Origin: JBBQWZ01 sp038210135
GTDB lineage: Bacteria > Acidobacteriota > Terriglobia > Bryobacterales > Bryobacteraceae
Length of the DNA: 64,000 nucleotides
Direction of reading: 5' to 3'
Assembly (NCBI GenBank): GCA_038210135.1
Contig: JBBQWZ010000003.1
Span: 62,001-126,000 of the forward strand
Below are positions 15,787-24,472 of this stretch, piece after piece (the stretch's first letter is position 1; each line of letters opens with the position of its first letter). Made by a program: the position numbers and the translations under genes. Under the pieces are notes generated by a model. It worked only from the letters and a program-made list of their open reading frames with translations. It did no database searches and had not been told where the DNA came from.

Positions 15787-17805
15787 ATGGAAAACCTGGG
15801 CGCATTGTGTCTGATTCTGGCGTTTTGTTTCGCCTTGTACTCGATCGCAGCAGCACTGATCGGGAAATGGAAGCAGCGTCCATTGCTCGCGCTCAGCGCG
15901 GAGCGGGCCGTCTACTCTATCTGGCTGTTGGTCACCATCGCGTCGGGCATCCTGGTGTACTCGCTGATCACGGGCGACTACCGGATGACCTACGTGGCGG
16001 CGCACTCCAACAAGTCGATGCCGGTCGCCTACAAGTTCGCCGCCTGGTGGGGCGGACAGGAAGGCTCGCTGCTGTTCTGGGCGTTTCTGCTTTCGAGCTA
16101 CTCGGCCGTCGTCGTTTTCACCAATCGCAACAAATTTCGCGACATGATGCCGTACGTCATCAGCGTGCTGATGGCGACCATGACGTTCTTCCTCATCCTG
16201 GTCACATTCGTCGCGCATCCCTTTGAAGTCGCCGCCGTCGGCAAGGGCGTCACGGACCTCGGTGACGGGCAAGGGCTGAACCCGCTGCTCCAATACTGGA
16301 CCATGGTGATCCACCCGCCGATGCTGTATTTGGGGTATGTCGGCTTCGTGGTTCCGTTCGCGTTCGCCGTCGGATCGCTGATCACCAAGCAGCCCGGCGA
16401 AGCCTGGATCCATACGACGCGCCGCTGGACCATCATCACCTGGGCCTTCCAAACCACCGGAATTTTGCTCGGCGCGGGCTGGGCTTATGCCGTCCTTGGA
16501 TGGGGCGGATACTGGGGCTGGGATCCGGTCGAAAACGCTTCCCTGCTGCCCTGGATCACTGCCACCGCCTTCCTGCATTCCGTCATGATGCAGGAGAAAA
16601 AAGGCATGATGAAAGTCTGGAATGCCGTCCTGGTTTCCGGCACCTTCTTCCTTTGCATCTTCGGAACTTTCCTCACGCGCTCCGGTATCGTGAGCTCGGT
16701 TCATGCCTTCTCCGCCGGCCCGATCGGGACCTATTTCGTCGTCTTCATGGCGCTCGGCATCGCCGGGACCGTCTTTCTGATCCTCGACCGCTTGCAGTAT
16801 TTGAAGTCCGATCAGCAGCTCGAAAGCGTGATCTCGCGCGAGTCGAGTTTCCTGTTCAATAACCTGATTTTGCTCGCCAGCTGTTTTGCGGTTCTGTGGG
16901 GCACGCTGTTCCCGGTAATCTCGGAAGCCGTCACCGGCGAAAAGATCAGCGTCGATGCACCCTTCTTCAACCGCGTGAACATTCCGATCGGCTTGTTCCT
17001 GCTGTTCCTTACTGGCGTCGGACCGCTGATTGCCTGGCGGCGCAGTTCGCTCGAAAGTCTGAAGAAATCTTTCCTCTGGCCAACCGTCGGAGCCCTAACC
17101 TTGCTGGTCGCGCTCGCCGCATTGGGTATGCGCCATCCGTACGCGATGATCTCGTTCAGCCTGTGCTTGTTCGTCACCCTGACCGTAGCCGGCGAATTCT
17201 ACAAAGGCGCGCGGCAGATTTCATCGAAACAGAACATCGGATTTATTCCGGCGGTCATCGATCTGACCTATCGCAACACCCGACGCTACGGCGGCTACAT
17301 GGTCCATATGGGCGTGGTGGTGATGTTCATCGGCTTCAGCGGCGCGGCTTTCAATCTGGATTCCACGCAGGAAGTCACTCCCGGTTCGACCATGAAAATC
17401 GGCCGCTACGATCTCAAAGTCGCTGAGATCGAGAAGGGCGCCAACGACAATTATCAGTGGGGCCGTCTAATCGTCGAAGTGTCGAGCGGCGGCTCCGTGA
17501 TCGGCACTCTTTCTCCGGAACGCCGCCTCTATACAGCGATGCGTCAGCCGCAGCCGACTTCCGAAGTCGCCATCCGGCGGCGTCCCAACGAAGATCTGTA
17601 TTTGAATTTTGCCGGCATGTCGGCGGACAACTCGAAGGCCGTCATTCAGGCTTATGTGTTCCCGCTGGTGTCGTGGGTCTGGGCCGGATACTGGGTGCTG
17701 CTGTTCGGCACGGTCATCTGCCTGATCCCGAGCAAACATCGCCTGGTGTACGCGAAGACCGAAGTGGTCGGCGTAACGCGGCAGGCGGCACAGGTGAAGC
17801 ATTGA
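15787..17805 (+). CDS. ccmF: Heme lyase subunit CcmF
   Basis: The 672-aa multi-spanning membrane protein transfers heme from CcmE to apocytochrome c. Conserved elements are the tryptophan-rich WWD segment GWGGYWGWDPVENASLLPW, WTMVIHPPMLYLGY, FLHSVMMQEKKGMMKVWN and YMVHMGVVVMFIG; the histidines in the last three match heme-coordinating positions. The N-terminal KFAAWWGGQEGS has Gln where many homologues have His. Length fits the family. The stop overlaps the TTG start of ccmH (ATTGA). Confidence 0.96.
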   Translation: MENLGALCLILAFCFALYSIAAALIGKWKQRPLLALSAERAVYSIWLLVTIASGILVYSLITGDYRMTYVAAHSNKSMPVAYKFAAWWGGQEGSLLFWAFLLSSYSAVVVFTNRNKFRDMMPYVISVLMATMTFFLILVTFVAHPFEVAAVGKGVTDLGDGQGLNPLLQYWTMVIHPPMLYLGYVGFVVPFAFAVGSLITKQPGEAWIHTTRRWTIITWAFQTTGILLGAGWAYAVLGWGGYWGWDPVENASLLPWITATAFLHSVMMQEKKGMMKVWNAVLVSGTFFLCIFGTFLTRSGIVSSVHAFSAGPIGTYFVVFMALGIAGTVFLILDRLQYLKSDQQLESVISRESSFLFNNLILLASCFAVLWGTLFPVISEAVTGEKISVDAPFFNRVNIPIGLFLLFLTGVGPLIAWRRSSLESLKKSFLWPTVGALTLLVALAALGMRHPYAMISFSLCLFVTLTVAGEFYKGARQISSKQNIGFIPAVIDLTYRNTRRYGGYMVHMGVVVMFIGFSGAAFNLDSTQEVTPGSTMKIGRYDLKVAEIEKGANDNYQWGRLIVEVSSGGSVIGTLSPERRLYTAMRQPQPTSEVAIRRRPNEDLYLNFAGMSADNSKAVIQAYVFPLVSWVWAGYWVLLFGTVICLIPSKHRLVYAKTEVVGVTRQAAQVKH

Positions 17806-18305
17806 GTCGATTCAAGCAGCTCCGATGGCGATCGCTTGGCTTCAGGAAGTCGCACGTTTTGGCTTTTCTGATGGCGGCGGCGGCCTTGGCGCAAACCTCT
17901 TCGGAACTGATTTCGCCCGATGTGCGGCGGGTCGGCAGCAGGCTCGCCTGCCTGTGCGGCTCGTGCAAGAACACGGTCGGCGACTGTCCGATGTTGCAGT
18001 GCCATTATTCGAGTCCCGCCCGCGAAAAGATCGCCAAGCTCCAGAACATGGGCGCGTCCGACGACAACATCGTGGGCGAGTTCGTGCGCGATACCGGGCG
18101 GCAGGCGCTTTCCAGTCCGCCGACCGAAGGCTTCCATTTGCTCGCGTGGCTGACGCCGTTCGCGGCGATCCTGATGGGCCTGGGCGGAGTTTTTATTTAC
18201 ATGCGACGGGTACGCCCGAATCAAAAACCTGTCGCAGAGATCGATCCCGCGGTGCTCGATCACTACCGCGACCGGATCGAGAAGGACATGGCGAAATTAG
18301 ACTGA
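17802..18305 (+). CDS. ccmH: CcmH/CycL-like apocytochrome thiol reductase subunit, Cys-rich variant
   Basis: Starting at TTG 17802, which overlaps the ccmF stop, the 167-aa product has an N-terminal hydrophobic export segment and a CcmH core. The active-site region LACLCGSCKNTVGDCP has Cys50, 52, 55, 62 and 67 instead of the usual single LRCxxC pair. A membrane helix follows (about residues 117-137, LLAWLTPFAAILMGLGGVFIYM). CcmH keeps apocytochrome haem-binding cysteines reduced for ligation. The frame is open far upstream inside ccmF, but that part is a shadow. The stop overlaps the next ATG (TGATG). Confidence 0.85.
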   Translation: MSRFKQLRWRSLGFRKSHVLAFLMAAAALAQTSSELISPDVRRVGSRLACLCGSCKNTVGDCPMLQCHYSSPAREKIAKLQNMGASDDNIVGEFVRDTGRQALSSPPTEGFHLLAWLTPFAAILMGLGGVFIYMRRVRPNQKPVAEIDPAVLDHYRDRIEKDMAKLD

Positions 18306-18748
18306 TGCTCTTCGCCGCCGCGATTTTTCTCATTCTCATTCCCGTACTTTTGACATTAGGCTTACGCCAGAAGGATCGACCCGAGACACCGCCGGTGTCC
18401 CCCACAGCGCACCTCGAACAGAGAAAAGCGCAGATCTACGAAAACCTGCGCGACCTGCAGTTCGAATATCGCGTTGGAAAGCTTTCGGATTCGGATTATC
18501 ATCAAACCAAAGTCGGACTGCAGCAACAGCTGGCGACCGTGCTCGCCGCCATTGAGGCGGTAGGGCTCGGTCCGGTTGGCGTTCCAGCCGCAGCCAAAAA
18601 AGCCGCGCCCTTCAAACAAGCGGCCGCGGCGGCGGCAGCCCCCCATTCCTCGCCGCTTCAAGCGACCGTCTTCGCGTGCCCGCACTGCGCCGCGAAATTC
18701 GACAAACCCATGAAGTTCTGCGGCGAATGCGGAAAGGCCATCGCATGA
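18305..18748 (+). CDS. CcmI-like membrane protein with C-terminal zinc ribbon
   Basis: The 147-aa product has an N-terminal membrane helix (residues 2-20), then a helical segment QIYENLRDLQFEYRVGKLSDSDYHQTK that matches the CcmI N-terminal domain pattern, an Ala/Pro linker, and a C-terminal double CxxC zinc ribbon (CPHC...CGEC). In Ccm systems CcmI helps hold apocytochrome at the ligase; here the TPR part is missing and a zinc ribbon takes its place. It overlaps ccmH by 1 bp and the next gene by 4 bp. Confidence 0.75.
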   Translation: MLFAAAIFLILIPVLLTLGLRQKDRPETPPVSPTAHLEQRKAQIYENLRDLQFEYRVGKLSDSDYHQTKVGLQQQLATVLAAIEAVGLGPVGVPAAAKKAAPFKQAAAAAAAPHSSPLQATVFACPHCAAKFDKPMKFCGECGKAIA

Positions 18749-19737
18749 GAACCTTGGCTCTGCTGGCTCTTTTCGCGCTGACGCTCTGCGCCGCCGTCGA
18801 CGGAACCGTCATGAACCTGACCACGCAGAAGCCGCAAGCGGGCGTTACGGTGAACCTGATCCAGCCCGGCACCGGCGGCATGAAAGCCATCGGAACCGCC
18901 ACCTCCGCCGCCGATGGTAAGTTCCGTATCGAACCGGATCCGGGCGAAGGCCCCGCCCTTCTTCAAGGGCTGTTCCAGGGCGTCACCTACACTCTCATCC
19001 TCGGACCCGGCCAGCCGCGCACCGGCACCGTCCTTAACGTCAATAGTCTTTCGAAACGCCAGGAAATCGTCAAGCTCACGCAGCACATGGTCGTCCTCGA
19101 GCCCTCCGCCGAGAACCTCCGCGTCAGCGAGACGTTCCTGCTCACCAACAATTCGAACGAGACTCTCTTGGATCCGCTCGCCGGATCGTTCCGCCTCGTT
19201 CTTCCAGATGGTGCCAGCCAGGCCCATGTCATCGTCCAGAGCGCGATGGTGCCCGTCGAACGGCCTGCGCAGGAAACGCGACAAAAAGGCATTTACAAAG
19301 TGGATTACCCGGTGAAGCCGGGCGAAACGCGCTTTGATGTCACCTACACCATGCCGGCCGCGACCAAGTTCGCCGGCCGCACCGTGTACAAGGAAGGCCC
19401 CACGCGTCTGGTCACACCAATGGCAGTCACGCTGACCGGCGAGGGCCTGAAGTCGCTCGGCCAAGAACCGACCACTCAAGCCAACATCTACGACGCCAAA
19501 GGAACCGAATACAGCGTCGATATCATTGGCCTCGGCTCACTCCGCCCGCCTGCCGCCGCCGGCGCCGCGGAAACCGGCGGCGAAGACGCCGCATCCGGCG
19601 GACCTGAGATCAAACAAATCAGGCCGAAATTGTACGAGCGCCTCTATTGGGTCCTCGGCCTCACACTCGCCATCCTTGGACTCGGCTTCGTCTGGATCTA
19701 CCGTCTCGACGCCGGCCAGGAGACGCCCCACTCGTGA
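18745..19737 (+). CDS. Secreted carboxypeptidase-regulatory-like protein with C-terminal membrane helix
   Basis: The 330-aa product starts at the ATG overlapping the previous stop (ATGA). It has a signal peptide (MRTLALLALFALTLCAA) and an N-terminal Ig-like domain of the carboxypeptidase-regulatory type (VDGTVMNLTTQKPQAGVTVNLIQPG). A central beta-domain follows, and one C-terminal transmembrane helix (about 303-322, LYWVLGLTLAILGLGFVWIY) ends with a short cytoplasmic tail. It is embedded between ccm genes with 4-bp overlaps on both sides. This suggests a periplasmic accessory role in cytochrome c assembly, but the function is unknown. Confidence 0.8.
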   Translation: MRTLALLALFALTLCAAVDGTVMNLTTQKPQAGVTVNLIQPGTGGMKAIGTATSAADGKFRIEPDPGEGPALLQGLFQGVTYTLILGPGQPRTGTVLNVNSLSKRQEIVKLTQHMVVLEPSAENLRVSETFLLTNNSNETLLDPLAGSFRLVLPDGASQAHVIVQSAMVPVERPAQETRQKGIYKVDYPVKPGETRFDVTYTMPAATKFAGRTVYKEGPTRLVTPMAVTLTGEGLKSLGQEPTTQANIYDAKGTEYSVDIIGLGSLRPPAAAGAAETGGEDAASGGPEIKQIRPKLYERLYWVLGLTLAILGLGFVWIYRLDAGQETPHS

Positions 19738-20477
19738 GCGCCGGCGCCGCTTCCAGTTCGGCTTCAGGCTCAGGTAATGACGCGCTGCTGATCGATGGAG
19801 TCTGGAAGTTCTACGGCGAATACCCCGCCCTGCGCGACGTCGGCTTTCGTATCGCCCACGGATCCTGCGTCGCTTTACTGGGCCGCAACGGAGCCGGCAA
19901 AACAACGCTGCTCAAAATCCTCGCCGGGCTCTCGACGCCTTCAAAAGGCCGCGTCCTCGTCGATGGAGCGGACGTCCGCGCGCAAGCCACGCGCGCCAAA
20001 ATCGGCGTCCTCGGCCACGGCATCGGCGTCTATGACGAGCTGTCCGCCTTCGAGAACCTGCGCCTGTTCGCCGACCTCTACGGCGTGCCGAATCCCAAGA
20101 AAGTCGCCATGGAATGGCTGGAGCGCACTGGGCTCGAACGCGTCAAAGACGGCCTTGTCCGCGAATTCTCCCGCGGCATGCGCCAGCGTCTCGCCGTCGC
20201 CCGCACCTTTCTGCATTCGCCTTCGGTGATGCTGTTCGACGAGCCCTTCACCGCCCTCGATGACCGCGCCATCGCCGTGCTCCAGAGCTTGCTCAAGGAC
20301 GCCAACGCCGCCGGCCGTACCATCGTCATGTCGACGCACCAGATCCGCGAGGCGATGGAACTTGCGACGCACGTCGCCTTGATCGGACGCGGCGAACTCA
20401 TTTATTCGGGCGGCCGCACCCAGCAAATGCTCGACGATCCGGGCTGGCTCTACCGCACCTACGGAGAATCCTCGTGA
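19734..20477 (+). CDS. ccmA: Heme exporter ATP-binding protein CcmA
   Basis: Starting at the GTG that overlaps the previous stop, the 247-aa ABC ATPase shows Walker A GRNGAGKTT, signature FSRGMRQRLAVAR (a modified LSGGQ), Walker B VMLFDEPF and the H-loop STHQ. With CcmB, CcmC and CcmD it drives release of holo-CcmE. Assignment as CcmA rests on the direct downstream ccmB (4-bp overlap) and ccmC. Confidence 0.92.
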   Translation: MSAGAASSSASGSGNDALLIDGVWKFYGEYPALRDVGFRIAHGSCVALLGRNGAGKTTLLKILAGLSTPSKGRVLVDGADVRAQATRAKIGVLGHGIGVYDELSAFENLRLFADLYGVPNPKKVAMEWLERTGLERVKDGLVREFSRGMRQRLAVARTFLHSPSVMLFDEPFTALDDRAIAVLQSLLKDANAAGRTIVMSTHQIREAMELATHVALIGRGELIYSGGRTQQMLDDPGWLYRTYGESS

Positions 20478-21154
20478 AGGAATTCGCCCGCCAGGTTTGG
20501 GCCATCACCGGCAAGGATCTCCGCAGTGAAATGCGAACCAAGGAAGCGATCAACGCTTCGCTCGCCTTCGCCGTGGTCATCCTGCTGCTGTTCAGTTTCG
20601 CCTTCGACCAGAGCTCCGACGAAATGAAGACCATGGCCGGCGGACTCCTGTGGATGGTGTTCGCCTTTGCCGGAACCTTGGTTCTGAATCGCAGCTTCGT
20701 GCGCGAAGTGCCCAACGATTGCCTCGACGCGATCCTGGCTTCGCCGATCTCCGGAGCGGCCCTGTTCCTAGGCAAAGCCATCGGCAACTTCGTCCTGCTG
20801 ATGATCATCGAGATGGCCTGCCTGCCGATCTTTTCCGTTTTCTACGACGTCCGCCTCACCGCCCAGCCGGGCTGGCTCGCCGCTGTCATGTTGCTGGCGA
20901 CCTGGGCTCTCGTCGTCATCGGAACCATGTTCAGCGCGCTCACCGTCAACATGCGCTTGCGCGAATTGATGCTGCCGACGCTGGTGTATCCGATGATGAT
21001 CCCCGCGCTGACCGCGGCCATTCAACTCACCACCGTCCTCATCTCTGGCGAACCGATCGGCGAAAACATGATCTGGTTCCGGCTCTTGGCGGCGTTCGAT
21101 ATCATTTTTACGGCGCTGGCGGTGACCTTCGTGGACACCGTTTTGCAAGGTTAG
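20474..21154 (+). CDS. ccmB: Heme exporter membrane subunit CcmB
   Basis: The 226-aa protein has about six membrane helices and the CcmB pattern ITGKDLRSEMRTKEAINASLAFAVVILLLFSFAF at the N-terminus and REVPNDCLDAILASPISGAALFLGKAIGN in the middle. It is the permease partner of CcmA in the CcmABCD complex at the inner membrane. It overlaps ccmA by 4 bp and precedes ccmC by 8 bp. Confidence 0.94.
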   Translation: MKEFARQVWAITGKDLRSEMRTKEAINASLAFAVVILLLFSFAFDQSSDEMKTMAGGLLWMVFAFAGTLVLNRSFVREVPNDCLDAILASPISGAALFLGKAIGNFVLLMIIEMACLPIFSVFYDVRLTAQPGWLAAVMLLATWALVVIGTMFSALTVNMRLRELMLPTLVYPMMIPALTAAIQLTTVLISGEPIGENMIWFRLLAAFDIIFTALAVTFVDTVLQG

Positions 21155-21162
21155 GAGACTCT

Positions 21163-21846
21163 ATGCGCGACAAAATCTTCTACGGACTCTCGGCGGCCAC
21201 AGCGCTGCTGCTGATCCGCAATCTATACATGATCTTCATGGTGCTGCCGGACGAATTGAACCAGGGCGCGGCCTACCGCATCTTTTACTTCCACGTGCCC
21301 TCCGCCATGCTGGGCATGAGCGGAATCGGCATCGCGCTGATTTTCAGCGTCCTCTACCTCATCACCAAGGACTTCCGCTGGGATTCGATCGCCGCCGGAA
21401 TCACCGAAGTCTCGATGGTGTTCTGCACCATGTTCCTCGTCACCGGATCCCTTTGGGGCCGCATCGCATGGGGCGTCTGGTGGGCCTGGGATCCGCGCCT
21501 CACCTCAGCCCTGGTGCTGTGGCTGATCGGCTCCGGCTACCTGATGCTGCGCCGCGCCATCGACGAGCCGACCACGCGCGCGCGCCTTTCCGCCGTCCTT
21601 AGCATTTTCGGCAGCGTGAATTCCTACATCGTCTGGAAATCGATCGAGTGGTACCGCACCCAGCATCCACAGCCCGTACTTTCCATCCGCAATGGCGGCG
21701 GAATGGCCCCCGGGATGGAAGCCACCATGTACTGGAACCTGCTCGCCCTCGTCATGCTGGGCGTGCTGCTGGTGATGATTCACATGCGGCAGGAAACCAT
21801 GTCGCGAGACGTCGAAGCGTTGCGCCGCTACGCCCACGCGCTCTAA
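21163..21846 (+). CDS. ccmC: Heme handling protein CcmC
   Basis: The ATG at 21163, preceded by TAGGAG, gives 227 aa with six membrane helices. The WWD motif WGVWWAWDPRLTSALVLW and the two flanking heme-ligand histidines (YFHVPSA and RTQHPQP) identify CcmC, which attaches heme to CcmE. The frame is open upstream over ccmB, which is a shadow. Confidence 0.95.
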   Translation: MRDKIFYGLSAATALLLIRNLYMIFMVLPDELNQGAAYRIFYFHVPSAMLGMSGIGIALIFSVLYLITKDFRWDSIAAGITEVSMVFCTMFLVTGSLWGRIAWGVWWAWDPRLTSALVLWLIGSGYLMLRRAIDEPTTRARLSAVLSIFGSVNSYIVWKSIEWYRTQHPQPVLSIRNGGGMAPGMEATMYWNLLALVMLGVLLVMIHMRQETMSRDVEALRRYAHAL

Positions 21847-21856
21847 GGAGATCAAA

Positions 21857-22027
21857 ATGGATCAAACAAATTATTCGTTCATGTTTTATGGCTTCGCGGC
21901 GGCGTGGATCATCGTCGTCGGATACCTCGTGCTGCTGGGCCTGCGCGAGCGCAAGCTGAAACAACAGCTCGAACAGGTGAAGGCCCTCATCGCGACCGAC
22001 TCGCCGAGCCGCAGCCGCATCAGCTAA
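21857..22027 (+). CDS. ccmD: CcmD-like small membrane protein
   Basis: This 56-aa gene has an excellent ribosome binding site (AAGGAGATCAAA) 10 bp after ccmC. The product, beginning MDQTNYSFMFYGFAAAWIIV, has one membrane helix (about 9-29) followed by a basic, helical cytoplasmic tail (RERKLKQQLEQVKALI). Position directly after ccmC, size and topology all match CcmD, which stabilises the CcmABC-CcmE complex. Confidence 0.9.
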   Translation: MDQTNYSFMFYGFAAAWIIVVGYLVLLGLRERKLKQQLEQVKALIATDSPSRSRIS

Positions 22028-22035
22028 GCTAAAGC

Positions 22036-22299
22036 ATGTTCGGCGTTCCACTCGTCATGTTGGGCACGCCCGTGCTCACTCTGATCGCGGTCTTCGCGTT
22101 CAAGTGGCTCCTCGGCGTCATGGAGCGGCGCGGGATGTTCCCCGAGATCAGCACCGGTAGCGGCGGCCAGTCGATCGGCAACGCCCTGCTCACAGTCCAG
22201 GCCATCGTCGAACCGCAAAAACGCCACGTCATCGCCATGAAAGACCGCGAAGCCATCCGCAAAGAAGAAGCCGAATCCAGCGCCCCGCCAACCCCGTAA
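22036..22299 (+). CDS. Small membrane protein at the end of the ccm operon
   Basis: An 87-aa frame 8 bp after ccmD. It has one membrane helix (about residues 5-27, PLVMLGTPVLTLIAVFAFKWLLG) and a polar C-terminal half that is charged near the end (REAIRKEEAESS). No family is recognised. The tight spacing implies co-transcription with ccm genes. Confidence 0.65.
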   Translation: MFGVPLVMLGTPVLTLIAVFAFKWLLGVMERRGMFPEISTGSGGQSIGNALLTVQAIVEPQKRHVIAMKDREAIRKEEAESSAPPTP

Positions 22300-22385
22300 A
22301 GCCAGCCACCGGCAAGCGTCCTTAAGCCCTAACAAGGCTGTTCCGACGGAGCGCGGCGGAAGTCGACGCCTACTTCAACCGCCCC

Positions 22386-22856
22386 CTACCCAATCTCGTA
22401 ATCGAACGAGTACAAATGCTTCCCGCCAGTAATCTCAATCCCCATCTTGCCCGACAGGCCCGCCAACTCCTCTGTCCCCGAATCCGGCACCACGTGGACC
22501 GCCAACGTCCCGGTCCCACGATTCATCGTGCCGCTGTGCTGCAGCGCGAAGGACCCCTTGCGACCTTCGAGCGTACCCGTCACCCGCTCCATCGCGACGT
22601 ACCCCGCGGATCCCTTATCCGCCCGAATCGCCAACATCTCACCAACGCTCGCCGCTTCCAGCGCCCCGTGAAACTGCTTCACAAGCGACATCCGCCCCAC
22701 CGCCGCATCCGCGGCTCCCTGGGGCGTCAGCTTCACATCGAATTCCCCACGCACGCTGTTCGTCATCTTCCCTTTCTGCTGCCCCGAGGCCGACCCAACA
22801 ATCCCCAACCCGCCAACAATCGCACCACGTCTAGTCACCAGCCCATTCTCCCGCAC
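22386..22856 (-). CDS. DUF3224 family protein with Tat-like leader
   Basis: The 156-aa product contains the DUF3224 domain: GEFDVKLTPQG near the start, a central RADKGSAGYVAMERVTGTLEGRKGSFALQHSGTMNRG and the hallmark VVPDSGTEELAGLSGKMGIEI. DUF3224 proteins form small lipocalin/AOC-like barrels of unknown function. The leader has twin arginines (VTRRGAIVGGLGIVGSASG); a GTG start at 22838 would place them at the very N-terminus, so the true start may be there rather than at 22856. Confidence 0.82.
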   Translation of the reverse strand: MRENGLVTRRGAIVGGLGIVGSASGQQKGKMTNSVRGEFDVKLTPQGAADAAVGRMSLVKQFHGALEAASVGEMLAIRADKGSAGYVAMERVTGTLEGRKGSFALQHSGTMNRGTGTLAVHVVPDSGTEELAGLSGKMGIEITGGKHLYSFDYEIG

Positions 22857-22867
22857 TCCTACTTCAG

Positions 22868-22891
22868 AACCGCGACGGTAAGGGAGCGGAC
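22868..22891 (+). repeat. Dispersed 24-bp intergenic repeat, copy 1
   Basis: The core GACGGTAAGGGAGCGGAC matches a second copy at 54751-54774 (inverted) at 23 of 24 positions and a third at 35799-35822 at 21 of 24. It lies between the DUF3224 start and the following hydrolase gene. Confidence 0.55.
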
Positions 22892-22928
22892 CTCTGACCT
22901 CTCCCCTCGTTACTCGTAACTCCCGCGA

Positions 22929-24188
22929 CTAGTCCACCAACGCCTGATAGGCCATCTGCCGGAACCGCTCCGCATAGGGCAGCCCGCCATTCGGCAGAAT
23001 CTGGATCATATAAACCCCGAACGTCTGCTCCTTCGGGTCCAGCCAGAACCGCGTCCCGGCCGCGCCGCCCCAGTAATATTCGCCCTCGCTCCCGATGCCG
23101 CCCGTATGTCCGCCACCCGGATTCACCGCGAACGTCAGACCGAATCCAAACCCTTTCGGCAGCGTCGATCCCACCACCGGCATCCCATTCAAATGATCCG
23201 CGCGCATCAGGTCCACCGTCTTGCGACCCAGAATTCGCACGCTATCCAGCTCGCCGCCGTTGATCATCATCTGGCAGAAACGCGCGTAATCCCGCGCCGT
23301 TGACGTCAGCCCTTCGCCGCCCATGAACGCCGCCGGCTTCTTCTTAAAGCTATCCTGCGGACCGCCCTCGAGCCGTATCAACGACGCATCCTGTTTCGGC
23401 GCGTACAACGTCGCCAGCCGATCCCACTTGTCTTCGGACACGAAGAACGCCGTGTCCTTCATATGGAGCGGCTCGAAAATCCGCTTTGAGAAATATTGCT
23501 CGAGCGTCATGCCCGAAACCACTTCGACCAGCCGCCCCAACACGTCGATCGAATAGCTGTAGTCGAATGCCGTCCCCGGCTCCCGCAACAGGGGAACCGC
23601 CGCGAACGCCTTGATTACCGCCGCCAGATCCTGCCCCTGCGTCGCCCTCCGCGCCTCCGTCAATCCAAACTTGCCATCCGCCCCGCGCGGACCCGCATAA
23701 TTCAACCCGGACGTGTGCCGCAGCAAATCGCGAATCGTGATCTGCTGCTTCGCCTCCGTCACCCCGCCGCCCTCCGCCGCGATCTTCATGTGCGCGAATT
23801 CCGGCAGATACCGGGACACCGGATCGTTCAACCCAAACCGCCCGTCCTCATACAGCGTCATCACCGCGACGCCCGTCACCGCCTTCGTCATCGAGTAAAT
23901 GCGGAAAATCGCATCTTTCCGCATCGGCTTCTTCGCCTCGCGGTCCATATATCCGTAGCTCTCGAAGTAAGCGATCTTGCCCTTGCGCCCGATCAACCCC
24001 ACGGCGCCCGCAATCTTGCCCTCGTCCACCCACTTCTGCATCGCAGGCGCGATCTTATTAAGCCGCTCCGCCGAAAACCCAACATGGTCCGGCTTCGCTT
24101 GCGGCAACTCGGCGGCAAAGATAGAAAGGCAAGCCGCGCCCGCAAACGCGAGCCCCACGATCGTTAAGTAATTTGCAATTCGCTTCAT
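22929..24188 (-). CDS. Secreted serine hydrolase, class C beta-lactamase/esterase family
   Basis: The ATG at 24188 gives 419 aa with a signal peptide (MKRIANYLTIVGLAFAGAACLSIFAAE); the frame extends upstream without a signal. The catalytic S99-M-T-K102 (SxxK) and FDYSYSIDVLG (the YxN/YxS position) mark it as a class C/EstB-type serine hydrolase. The C-terminal HTGGIGSEGEYYWGGAAGTRFWLDP is typical of acidobacterial beta-lactamase-domain esterases. Substrate unknown. Confidence 0.9.
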   Translation of the reverse strand: MKRIANYLTIVGLAFAGAACLSIFAAELPQAKPDHVGFSAERLNKIAPAMQKWVDEGKIAGAVGLIGRKGKIAYFESYGYMDREAKKPMRKDAIFRIYSMTKAVTGVAVMTLYEDGRFGLNDPVSRYLPEFAHMKIAAEGGGVTEAKQQITIRDLLRHTSGLNYAGPRGADGKFGLTEARRATQGQDLAAVIKAFAAVPLLREPGTAFDYSYSIDVLGRLVEVVSGMTLEQYFSKRIFEPLHMKDTAFFVSEDKWDRLATLYAPKQDASLIRLEGGPQDSFKKKPAAFMGGEGLTSTARDYARFCQMMINGGELDSVRILGRKTVDLMRADHLNGMPVVGSTLPKGFGFGLTFAVNPGGGHTGGIGSEGEYYWGGAAGTRFWLDPKEQTFGVYMIQILPNGGLPYAERFRQMAYQALVD

Positions 24189-24472
24189 GACGACGAAGCA
24201 TAGCAATCCACAGCGCCGACGACAACGCCTTATTAATTTCCCGCCACAATCGTCGGCGTGGCGAAGCGCGTGCAAACACCTCCGTTAGCGCTTGGAAGGT
24301 AAATGGGAATTCCGAACGATATGTACAAGTTGAAGCCCAGCAACGAATTCACTTATGACGCCCAGGCGCAGCGATCGGCAAAACTTGCGTGCGTTAGAAA
24401 TTTCAACCAGGCAAGCAAGCAACGCCGTCCGGTAGGATCGTAATCACGCAGAACAAGAAAAGAGAATCGAAA

